A stretch of DNA of 10,751 nt, from contig JACZSH010000026.1 in assembly GCA_022574315.1 (NCBI GenBank), forward strand, positions 2,479 through 13,229. The letters are read 5' to 3'. Source of the DNA: Chloroflexota bacterium (GTDB lineage Bacteria > Chloroflexota > Dehalococcoidia > Dehalococcoidales > RBG-16-60-22). The first letter of the stretch is position 1; every line of letters starts with the position of its first letter. The translations under genes and the position numbers were made by a program. A model generated the notes under the pieces. It was not told the DNA's origin. It saw only the letters and a program-made list of their open reading frames with translations, and ran no database searches. This document shows, piece after piece, positions 1 to 5,874 of this stretch.

Positions 1-1621
1 TAGCCGTAACGGCGAGCGGGGTTCGTTCCCCGGTTTGCCGTGCTGGGTCGATTGAGGAAGATTGCGCCAAAATGTAGAGATTACTCTCCTCAATCAGAGT
101 AATCGTTGCCCAGTTAACATCCACGACCTTTTTTAATTCTTCTATAAAATTATCGAATATCCCTTGAATATCCAGGCTGGAGGTGATGATGGCACTGGAG
201 CGGTTTATCACGGAGAGCTCTTCTTCGCGCTCCCGGAGTCGCTCGCGGAGGTATTCTTTTTCGATACTGACGGCGACCTGGCCGACGATGTTCTCCAGCA
301 GGCGGAGGTCCTCGAGTGAATAGCGGCCGTGCCGCTTTCTGTCAAGCACCAGAATACCGATGAGTTTTTCGCGGCTAATCAGGGGGACAATGAGCTCTAT
401 TTCGTGGGCGGTAATCTCTTTTTTTTCTTGCTCCCACAGGCTGCGGAACTCGGGCAGGATGGAGAGGGTTTCCCTCATCAGTAGCTTCTGCTCGCGCCGC
501 AGGAACTCGACGACCGGATTGTTCCCGGTGAGTTTCAGGGTGGAGAGGGGATTGTCGAGGTCCCCGGGTTCGGTAAACCGGGTGGTAAATATTTCAGTAT
601 CAGCTTCAGGGAAGAGCAGAGCGGCGCGCCGGCAGCCGACGGCGCGGGTAATGAGCACCAGTAATTCACCGCCCTGTTCCGTCAGGCTGAAAACGCCGTG
701 TATCTTATCGGCGAAGTCGGCTAACTGCTGGCGGTAATCATAATTTTTTCCCTGGAAAGCTTTACCCATCGTCCGGAAGAGATAGTCGCGCAGTCGATAA
801 ACAAAGATGGCGACGCCAGTGGCCGCGGCAATGGCGATGAGAGTACCGGTAAGGTCGAGCGCAAAATTGAGCATGTTATTGAGTAAGACGAGGAGGAGCC
901 CGTAAGTGGTAGCTCCGATGGTACCCAGGATAAGCCAGAGCAGGCCCCGGCGTAAGACGAGGCGGATATCGAGTAGCTGATGCCGAATGGCGGCATAGCT
1001 GAGGATGAAGGCGGCGATAAGGTTGCCGAGATGGGCGATGGGGAACTCCCTTCCCCAGGGGAGCAGGGAGCCGAAAATAAAGAGAAGCAGGACAGCGAGA
1101 CCGAGGAGTAATGATACAATCTGGCTGCGGAGCATGGGGTTATCTAAAACCCTTAACCTTCTCCAGAAAACGTAGGTCATTCTGATGGCTAGCGTCACCA
1201 GAGGAATGGCTAGAAAGATGACTCCCCAGCCGTAGTCAAGATAGAGCTTTTCGCCGTTGACTTGAGTAACTCCTTCCGGGATATAACCAAATAGTATCAG
1301 GGCGATCATTCCCGCCAGTGAAATATAGGCAAATGGTAACCATCGCCTCTCACCCGGGGCAAAGAAAGAAGAGGCAAAGCGGTAGAACTGCACTCCCGTC
1401 AGGGCGAGGGTAATGAGAATAATTTGAAGGAAGAGGAAATTAAGTTGCGGGAAAAAATTACTGCGTAAAAGGACGCTGGTGAGGCTCCACAGCATAGCCG
1501 GGACCAGGAAAAAGAGGAACAACCGGTGGCGCTGCTGCCAGGGGCGCGTGCTGATGGTGGTGACCAGCAGCGGGATATAGGCAATGGTGGCGATCAGGGG
1601 AAATAAAGTATAGATATTCAT
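1..1621 (-). CDS. Membrane sensor with 7TM-type N-terminus and GAF domains, probable histidine kinase (3' end outside window)
   Basis: An open frame without stops runs from an ATG at 1621 to the window edge, giving 540 residues of a longer protein. Residues 1-220 hold about seven hydrophobic helices (roughly 4-20, 31-50, 61-83, 95-113, 132-152, 170-190, 201-217). They end in YAAIRHQLLDIR, a sequence typical of the N-terminal 7TM region of histidine kinases. Two more helices follow (about 228-250 and 257-277). A GAF-like domain spans about 300-455, containing the GILVLDRKRHGRYS stretch and ending in QVAVSIEKEYL. A short charged coiled coil (about 456-472, rich in RERE) leads into a second GAF domain, starting near 475 and cut by the edge. 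GAF domains bind small ligands or act as signalling modules. A HisKA/HATPase pair is expected next but cannot be seen, so a GGDEF or phosphatase output is possible. No Shine-Dalgarno precedes the ATG, but a consensus promoter lies directly upstream. Confidence 0.8.
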   Translation of the reverse strand, partial: MNIYTLFPLIATIAYIPLLVTTISTRPWQQRHRLFLFFLVPAMLWSLTSVLLRSNFFPQLNFLFLQIILITLALTGVQFYRFASSFFAPGERRWLPFAYISLAGMIALILFGYIPEGVTQVNGEKLYLDYGWGVIFLAIPLVTLAIRMTYVFWRRLRVLDNPMLRSQIVSLLLGLAVLLLFIFGSLLPWGREFPIAHLGNLIAAFILSYAAIRHQLLDIRLVLRRGLLWLILGTIGATTYGLLLVLLNNMLNFALDLTGTLIAIAAATGVAIFVYRLRDYLFRTMGKAFQGKNYDYRQQLADFADKIHGVFSLTEQGGELLVLITRAVGCRRAALLFPEADTEIFTTRFTEPGDLDNPLSTLKLTGNNPVVEFLRREQKLLMRETLSILPEFRSLWEQEKKEITAHEIELIVPLISREKLIGILVLDRKRHGRYSLEDLRLLENIVGQVAVSIEKEYLRERLREREEELSVINRSSAIITSSLDIQGIFDNFIEELKKVVDVNWATITLIEESNLYILAQSSSIDPARQTGERTPLAVTA

Positions 1622-1631
1622 AACTGAGGTA

Positions 1632-1660
1632 ATTATCATCCCATATAGGAACGATGTCAA
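1632..1660 (-). promoter_or_regulatory. Sigma-70 type promoter of the sensor gene, near-leaderless
   Basis: On the minus strand TTGACA (1655-1660) is separated by exactly 17 nt from GATAAT (1632-1637). That is a perfect -35 box, optimal spacing, and a 5/6 match at -10. The predicted start is the A at 1625, giving a leader of only about 4 nt before the ATG at 1621. There is no Shine-Dalgarno in that space. Confidence 0.65.
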
Positions 1661-1668
1661 GCAAGCCT

Positions 1669-1702
1669 AAAGTAGGCTGACCAAAGTGAGGCAGACTAAA
1701 GT
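1669..1702 (-). repeat. Three degenerate direct repeats just upstream of the sensor promoter
   Basis: The minus-strand word ACTTT occurs three times, at 1698-1702, 1683-1687 and 1669-1673, at steps of 15 and 14 nt. The first two copies extend to related 15-mers (ACTTTAGTCTGCCTC and ACTTTGGTCAGCCTA). The array ends 8 bp before the -35 box, where an activator or response regulator could bind. A 6-bp hairpin (AGCCTA/TAGGCT, 1664-1678) overlaps its downstream end. The function is inferred from position only. Confidence 0.35.
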
Positions 1703-1703
1703 A

Positions 1704-3371
1704 CTATCCGACGGCGACTTTCTCAGGCTCAGCGGTTGCTTTGACCTCCGGCACGGTTTCCGGCGCGGCCAAGAGAAGGGAGAGGACTTTTGAGGGGGGA
1801 TTGATGTGAGCCGGCTTGAGATGGGCCAGGTCAGCGCCTTCCGCCTGTCTCTGGGCGGTGTAACGGGCAAAAGCGCCCGGGGACAGCAACTCGACCTCGA
1901 CCTTGAAGTCAATCATGGTGGCAAAGTCATCGCGAATGAGTGATTCCGTGTCATGGTTGTTATTATCCGACTGGATAATCTGCTCACGGATGGCGGCGGC
2001 GACATCGGCCTCGGCGCCCTGGTAGCCATTTTTGAGTTCAAGGTAGAGACTGAGCACCGGCTCGCCGTCTTTCTTGAAGGCAGCCCAGTCTTCGTAGGCA
2101 ATTCCAGTATTTTCGATTGCCTGCCAGATTGTCTTTTCGGTGAGTCGAACGAAAACGAAGTCGAGGAGGTCATCAGCACGCCTCTCGAAAACCATCTGGG
2201 GCAGCTCAATGCCGAGTCGGTCGTTGCGTAGTGAAGTAATCTTCACCATATCGCCCGGGCGGTATCTGACCAGGGCGCCGCCGTGGAAATTGGTGATGAC
2301 CAGTTCGTAATTCTCGCCGGCTTTCACCTCGTCGAGCAAAACGGTCCGGGGCTGATAGCTGTTGTCCAGTCGCCACTTGAAGTGCTCCTTTTCCGGGATA
2401 AACTCCAGGAAGTTGAGAGTGGGGACGAAGGTCATGCTGTCAAAGTCCCAGGTCTGGGTGGCGACAATGCCGCCTTCAGTGCTGGCGTAGATATCAAGGG
2501 GATACTTTCCCCAGAGTTCCTTTATTCTTTCCCGGTAGACACCGCTGTCCAGGCCGCCGCACATGATGCCTCTGATCGGCCACAGGTCACGGGGCAGCAG
2601 CGAGCGCCGGGCGAGCTTGCTGCGGGCGATACCTTTCGCCAGGCGGAAGAGCGCCTTGGGATGGGAGAGGAGGGGACGGAAGGATACTTTATTCGAGGAC
2701 TCGCTGAATTTGTTGCCGACGACGACCAGAACCATGGAGAGTCCGAAAAAGTAATCGAGTCCCTGGGAAAGGGCCTGCTGGAAACCGAGCTTGATTCTTT
2801 CCTCAAAAGACAGGTTTTCCGCTTCGTCCAGAGGCGGCAGGTAGTTTGAGGGAGTCTGTAACTCCAGCATGCTGGCCAGAGCACCCGACATATATGGCCG
2901 GGGAGCCACGGTGTAGACAATATTGGGGCAGCTCTTGAGGTGAGAGATGTCACCCCAGTCCCGGCAACCGGAGAAGATACCGGCAGCGTACATGATGGTG
3001 CTCAATTCCTGTTCGTAGGCATGGGTTATGGGCACCCACTTGCAGGGGTACTCACCGGACTTGCCGGAGGTGTGCACCCATTGGGCGGGCTCGGCGGGGA
3101 GGGGGGCTTCTCTCTTTTCGAGGAGCTCGGGGCAGTAATCGGCGTAGGTGGTTAGCGGCACCTGCTCCCGGAACCCGGCTACAGACCGCGGGCGAGCGCC
3201 GCGCATAATCTTTTTACCGAGAGTGCAGCGATTCAGCAACTCTAGTTGCTCTAATAGAAGCCGTTTTTGGATGGTCATGAACTGGTCTATGTCGAGACCA
3301 ATAAAGCCGCAGCACATTTGCCAGAGTTCTTCATTTCGGCCCTGCCGGAGCAGGTCAACTGCTTTTGGCAT
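1704..3371 (-). CDS. GH3-family acyl-adenylating enzyme (acyl-acid amido synthetase-like)
   Basis: The protein has 555 residues, the usual length of GH3 enzymes of the ANL adenylating superfamily. Members activate a carboxylate with ATP to an acyl-adenylate; characterised plant members then join it to an amino acid. Visible motifs are the ATP-binding loop HTSGKSGE (about 100-107, matching the family SSGT.G pattern), YASTEGG (295-301, adenine/AMP motif), and YRPGD (370-374). FERRADDLLDF (395-405) follows, at the hinge before the C-terminal domain. The N-terminal part (1-75) is helical and charged. No signal peptide or membrane span is seen, so it should be cytosolic. The ATG at 3371 is preferred because GGGGAG precedes it by 7 nt; a TTG at 3386 lies upstream in frame but overlaps that site. 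It diverges from the HTH-ketoacyl synthase pair, suggesting shared control. Substrate and acceptor cannot be told from sequence. Confidence 0.82.
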   Translation of the reverse strand: MPKAVDLLRQGRNEELWQMCCGFIGLDIDQFMTIQKRLLLEQLELLNRCTLGKKIMRGARPRSVAGFREQVPLTTYADYCPELLEKREAPLPAEPAQWVHTSGKSGEYPCKWVPITHAYEQELSTIMYAAGIFSGCRDWGDISHLKSCPNIVYTVAPRPYMSGALASMLELQTPSNYLPPLDEAENLSFEERIKLGFQQALSQGLDYFFGLSMVLVVVGNKFSESSNKVSFRPLLSHPKALFRLAKGIARSKLARRSLLPRDLWPIRGIMCGGLDSGVYRERIKELWGKYPLDIYASTEGGIVATQTWDFDSMTFVPTLNFLEFIPEKEHFKWRLDNSYQPRTVLLDEVKAGENYELVITNFHGGALVRYRPGDMVKITSLRNDRLGIELPQMVFERRADDLLDFVFVRLTEKTIWQAIENTGIAYEDWAAFKKDGEPVLSLYLELKNGYQGAEADVAAAIREQIIQSDNNNHDTESLIRDDFATMIDFKVEVELLSPGAFARYTAQRQAEGADLAHLKPAHINPPSKVLSLLLAAPETVPEVKATAEPEKVAVG

Positions 3372-3378
3372 CTGTTGT

Positions 3379-3384
3379 CTCCCC
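3379..3384 (-). promoter_or_regulatory. Ribosome binding site that fixes the GH3 gene start
   Basis: GGGGAG lies 7 nt before the ATG at 3371. It overlaps the alternative in-frame TTG at 3386, which would therefore lack its own site. Confidence 0.6.
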
Positions 3385-3464
3385 AACCGACGTTTTTACC
3401 AAACGGATTAAACCGGTTGTACGAACAGACTAAGATAGTTAGGGAGGCTTGGGAAGTGATTGTA

Positions 3465-3487
3465 TTCTAGAAGATTGTTCTAGAACA
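3465..3487. promoter_or_regulatory. Twin palindromic operators between the divergent GH3 and HTH-ketoacyl synthase genes
   Basis: TTCTAGAA occurs at 3465-3472 and again at 3478-3485, 13 bp apart. The second copy sits in a perfect 12-bp palindrome, TGTTCTAGAACA (3476-3487). The pair lies in the 229-bp divergent intergenic region, upstream of the best plus-strand promoter and just downstream of the best minus-strand promoter. That is where a dimeric regulator could control both genes. The regulator is unknown; the adjacent HTH protein is a candidate. Confidence 0.45.
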
Positions 3488-3494
3488 CAAACTC

Positions 3495-3523
3495 TTCACA
3501 GGAAACCAGGAGTGAATTATGCT
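3495..3523 (+). promoter_or_regulatory. Candidate promoter for the HTH-ketoacyl synthase operon
   Basis: TTCACA (3495-3500) and TATGCT (3518-3523) are separated by 17 nt. This is the best plus-strand match in the region: 5/6 at -35 but only 4/6 at -10. It would give an A/T-rich leader of about 70 nt before the GTG at 3601. Confidence 0.35.
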
Positions 3524-3543
3524 ATAGATACTGGAATTAACAA
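3516..3543 (-). promoter_or_regulatory. Candidate promoter for the GH3 gene, overlapping the divergent promoter
   Basis: On the minus strand TTGTTA (3538-3543) and CATAAT (3516-3521) are separated by 16 nt. Its transcript would cross the TTCTAGAA palindromes and have a leader of about 135 nt. A second possibility is the isolated -10-like TACAAT at 3459-3464, but that lacks a convincing -35 box. Confidence 0.25.
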
Positions 3544-3600
3544 GAATAAAAAAAATTTTACTGAAAAATAAAAATACCAAGTTGGGTTGCGAGGGATTAA

Positions 3601-3816
3601 GTGAACGATAACCACACTTTGCTGACGCCGGAGCAGGTAGCGGCGATACTCCAGGTACACGTGCTGACGATATACGGTTATATCCGAAGGGGAAAGCTGG
3701 ACGCGGTGCGTCTGGGGAGGAACTACCGCATTATTCCCGAAGAATTGACGCGCTTTATAGAGTCGAACCGGATTATTAACCGGCCAGCGGAGGAAAGGAG
3801 AGTGAGCCGTGCCTAA
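3601..3816 (+). CDS. Small excisionase/MerR-type helix-turn-helix DNA-binding protein
   Basis: This 71-residue protein is mostly one DNA-binding domain. LLTPEQVAAILQVHVLTIYGYIRRGKLDAVRLGRNYRI contains the HTH (about 8-30), the short wing that follows (about 33-45), and a closing helix PEELTRFIES, as in the excisionase (HTH_17) family. These proteins bind DNA as repressors, activators or recombination directionality factors. No integrase, phage gene or att-like repeat is nearby, so a transcriptional role is favoured. It begins with GTG, preceded by GAGGG at 5 nt. Its last 8 bases overlap the start of the ketoacyl synthase, which implies translational coupling. It is therefore a plausible regulator of the divergent GH3/ketoacyl synthase locus, but no target site has been shown. 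Confidence 0.8.
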   Translation: MNDNHTLLTPEQVAAILQVHVLTIYGYIRRGKLDAVRLGRNYRIIPEELTRFIESNRIINRPAEERRVSRA

Positions 3817-5062
3817 TAATAATTACCGAAGAGTAGTCGTGACCGGCATGGGGGTCATCAGCCCGATTGGGCTGACCGTAGCCGACATGTGGGAATCGCT
3901 GATTGCCGGGAAATCAGGGGTTGATTATATCAGCCGTTTCGACCCGTCGGCCTTTGAGACCAAGTTTGCCGCCGAGGTGAAGGACTTTGAGGCGACGGAT
4001 TATGTCAGCCGGAAAGAGGCGCACCGCATGGACCGGTTTACCCAGTTCGCGGTGGCGGCCAGCCTGCAGGCGATGGAGGCATCGGGACTGAAAATTGAAA
4101 ACGGCAACGCCGACGAGACCGGCGTCATCATCGGCAGCAGCGTGGGCGGTCTGCTCAAGGCGGAGGAGCAGATTAACCTGCTGAGAGATACCGGGCCGAG
4201 GAAGATTAGCCCGATACTGGCGCCGACGATGACCGGGGACGCGGCATCAGTGCAGACCTCTCTGATACTGGGGGCGAAGGGGCCGAACTATTCGCCGTCG
4301 TCGGCCTGTTCCAGCAGCAGTGACGGCATCGGCCATGCCTGCGAGATAATCCGATACGGGGAGGCCAGGGCGATGATAGCCGGCGGCGCCGAAGCGCCGA
4401 TAATGCCCATCTGCCTGGCGGCTTTTAACGCGGCGAGGGCGCTATCGGTCAGAAACGGGGAGCCAAAGGTGGCCTGCCGGCCTTTTGACGCCGAGCGAGA
4501 CGGTTTTGTACTCGGGGAGGGGGCGGCGACACTGGTGCTGGAGGACCTGGATTACGCGCTGGGGCGGGGGGCGCCCGTCCTGGCGGAGATAATCGGCTAC
4601 AGCGCCAACAGCGACGCTTTTCACATTACACAGCCTTCACCGAACGGGGAGGGAGCGACCAAGGCGTTGAACCTGGCGCTGAAGAGAGCGGAGATAAGTC
4701 CGGGCGAGGTGGACTATATCAATTCACACGGCAGCGCCACGGTGCTGAATGATCTCACCGAGACCCATGCGCTTAAGGCGGCCTTCGGGGAGGACGCCTA
4801 CCGTATCCCGATATCAGCCACGAAGTCAATGACGGGGCACCTGCTGGGGGCATCAGGAGCACTGGAGGCGATAATGTGTATTCTGGCCATAAACCGCGGC
4901 GTTATCCCGCCAACGGTAAATCTGGAGCATCCCGATCCGGAGTGCGACCTGGACTACGTGCCCAACGAGGCGCGGAAGGTGGAGATAAAGACGGCGCTGT
5001 CGAGCTCGTTCGGGTTTGGCGGCCATAACTCGGTGCTGATTTTCCGGCGATGTGATGAGTGA
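3809..5062 (+). CDS. fabF: Beta-ketoacyl-ACP synthase II (FabF-like)
   Basis: The 417-residue product covers the full KAS II length. Such enzymes condense an acyl chain held on the active-site cysteine with malonyl-ACP, releasing CO2, in fatty acid or polyketide synthesis in the cytosol. The thiolase-fold catalytic triad is complete: C167 in SSACSSSSDG, H307 in NSHGSAT, and H344 in TKSMTGHLLGASG with K339 nearby. The conserved FGFGGHNS loop lies at 401-408. The residues after the nucleophile (CSSSS) and after the first histidine (HGSAT rather than HGTST) differ from E. coli FabF. Start is GTG at 3809, with GGAG 8 nt before it inside the preceding HTH gene. No acyl carrier protein, fabD, fabG or fabZ lies in the window, so this may be a specialised synthase and not the housekeeping one. 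The symbol reflects family, not proven role. Confidence 0.88.
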   Translation: MPNNNYRRVVVTGMGVISPIGLTVADMWESLIAGKSGVDYISRFDPSAFETKFAAEVKDFEATDYVSRKEAHRMDRFTQFAVAASLQAMEASGLKIENGNADETGVIIGSSVGGLLKAEEQINLLRDTGPRKISPILAPTMTGDAASVQTSLILGAKGPNYSPSSACSSSSDGIGHACEIIRYGEARAMIAGGAEAPIMPICLAAFNAARALSVRNGEPKVACRPFDAERDGFVLGEGAATLVLEDLDYALGRGAPVLAEIIGYSANSDAFHITQPSPNGEGATKALNLALKRAEISPGEVDYINSHGSATVLNDLTETHALKAAFGEDAYRIPISATKSMTGHLLGASGALEAIMCILAINRGVIPPTVNLEHPDPECDLDYVPNEARKVEIKTALSSSFGFGGHNSVLIFRRCDE

Positions 5063-5081
5063 CCGATTTGAAGCGGTGCGG

Positions 5082-5405
5082 TTAGCGGGTCTTGCCTTTG
5101 TGGCTGGAGTTGCCCATTGCCCGAAGCGTCTGGGTTAGTTCTTCGAAGGTCTTGTCCTGGGGCTGTTTGCCCAGTTCCAGTCCGTAGCTAAGGAAAAAAT
5201 CGAGGAAATTGCGCAGCAGTTCTTTTATGCCGGCGGCATATTCGGCAAAGTCTTCTTTGCTGACGTAGTTCTGGTTTACCGGCTCTTCTTTTAACTGTCC
5301 ATCGATGAGGAAGCTGAGGAATTCCGAGCAACTCATGTCACCACGGTTCTCGTTAATCTTTTTAACCACATCGGCGTCAACAATCAACATCCTTTTCTCT
5401 GCCAC
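5082..5405 (-). CDS. Small ribbon-helix-helix-like DNA-binding protein
   Basis: The 107-residue product begins with a segment typical of ribbon-helix-helix (Arc/CopG type) regulators. A short strand (MLIVDADV, 6-13) is followed by helix A (VVKKINENRG) and helix B after the turn GDMSCSEFLSFLIDGQL (22-38). Such proteins bind DNA as dimers through the paired strand. The remaining 70 residues are an acidic helical extension (EDFAEYAAGIKELLRNFLDFF) ending in a basic tail, of unknown role. GTG at 5405 is chosen because AAGGAG precedes it by 6 nt; an upstream in-frame TTG at 5438 has no such site. It lies 72 bp downstream of the winged-helix gene on the same strand, so co-transcription is likely. 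It converges on the ketoacyl synthase with a 19-bp gap and no visible terminator. No toxin-like partner is seen, so an antitoxin role is not supported. Confidence 0.6.
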   Translation of the reverse strand: MAEKRMLIVDADVVKKINENRGDMSCSEFLSFLIDGQLKEEPVNQNYVSKEDFAEYAAGIKELLRNFLDFFLSYGLELGKQPQDKTFEELTQTLRAMGNSSHKGKTR

Positions 5406-5411
5406 GCTAAG

Positions 5412-5417
5412 CTCCTT
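5412..5417 (-). promoter_or_regulatory. Ribosome binding site that fixes the ribbon-helix-helix gene start
   Basis: AAGGAG lies 6 nt before the GTG at 5405. It would lie inside the coding region if the upstream TTG were used. Confidence 0.55.
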
Positions 5418-5477
5418 CTCTTCTGATTTGAAAAGCAATCCGATAGATAACGACTTCCCGGGGAGTAGGTTGGACGG

Positions 5478-5759
5478 TTAGAACGGGTAGTCATCTTCAA
5501 GACCAAGCATCTCTTTAAGGTTGGTAATCAGCTCGAGCAACTTGAGGCCGCTCTCGGTAACCTGATAGGTGACCGACGGATTACCCATCTGCATCTTGCT
5601 GATGAAGCCCTGACCCATGAGATAACCAAGGTATTTTTGTATCTGGCTATAGCTCATGTTGGCACTGTACATTATCTTGGTCTTGCCAGCACCGTTTTCG
5701 CCTATTTTGAGCATATCGGCGATAATCTCGATATCCGAGCGCCGACGATTTACCCTCAC
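5478..5759 (-). CDS. Archaeal-type winged helix-turn-helix regulator
   Basis: This 93-residue protein is a single winged-helix domain. RRSDIEIIADMLKIG (first helix) is followed by GAGKTKIMYSANMSYSQIQKYLGYL (helices 2-3, recognition helix about 35-48). A wing then carries YQVTESGLKLLELI (65-78), and a short leucine-rich helix could dimerise. The KTKIMY.ANMSY.Q...YL...L pattern is characteristic of a family abundant in archaea and found in some Chloroflexota. Start is GTG at 5759, with GGGAGG 8 nt upstream; an ATG just before it is out of frame and stops at once. The gene has its own consensus promoter flanked by an inverted repeat, which suggests autoregulation. The ribbon-helix-helix gene follows it. 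Target genes are unknown; the pilus operon upstream and the ketoacyl synthase locus are only neighbours. Confidence 0.82.
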   Translation of the reverse strand: MRVNRRRSDIEIIADMLKIGENGAGKTKIMYSANMSYSQIQKYLGYLMGQGFISKMQMGNPSVTYQVTESGLKLLELITNLKEMLGLEDDYPF

Positions 5760-5775
5760 TGCATTCGCCTCCCGT

Positions 5776-5811
5776 ACTTATGGGGTAAGGACTATTGTAC
5801 TGGACATAAGT
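5776..5811. promoter_or_regulatory. Inverted repeat flanking the winged-helix gene -10 and start site
   Basis: ACTTATG (5776-5782) and CATAAGT (5805-5811) are perfect 7-bp inverted copies with 22 nt between them, 29 bp centre to centre. One arm lies in the promoter spacer and the other just downstream of the predicted start. Such a layout suits repression by a dimer, possibly the encoded protein. Whether it is an operator is inferred. Confidence 0.4.
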
Positions 5812-5822
5812 CAGGTTGTCAA
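5794..5822 (-). promoter_or_regulatory. Strong sigma-70 type promoter of the winged-helix gene
   Basis: On the minus strand TTGACA (5817-5822) and TACAAT (5794-5799) are separated by exactly 17 nt: a perfect -35 and a 5/6 -10. The expected start near 5787 leaves a leader of about 28 nt carrying the GGGAGG ribosome binding site. Confidence 0.72.
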
Positions 5823-5874
5823 GCGGAGGGTAAGGGAACAGGCGGAAAAACGGGCGGAGACGGCGACCGGAAGG

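Noticed and set aside
1664..1678. Hairpin AGCCTA/TAGGCT as a terminator for the GH3 gene
   Set aside because: The stem is only 6 bp and no T tract follows in the minus direction, so it is not a convincing intrinsic terminator.
2283..2849. Plus-strand open frame of 188 codons opposite the GH3 gene
   Set aside because: The minus strand carries the GH3 motifs in order; the plus frame has no family signature.
3465..3485. Resemblance of TTCTAGAA to a eukaryotic heat shock element
   Set aside because: The context is bacterial and the word is simply a short palindrome; no basis for a heat shock factor.
3601..3816. Excisionase-type protein as a sign of an integrated mobile element
   Set aside because: No integrase, transposase, phage gene or flanking direct repeat was seen. 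Such HTH proteins often serve as ordinary regulators.
5082..5405. Ribbon-helix-helix protein as an antitoxin
   Set aside because: No small toxin-like gene is adjacent; its operon partner is a winged-helix regulator.
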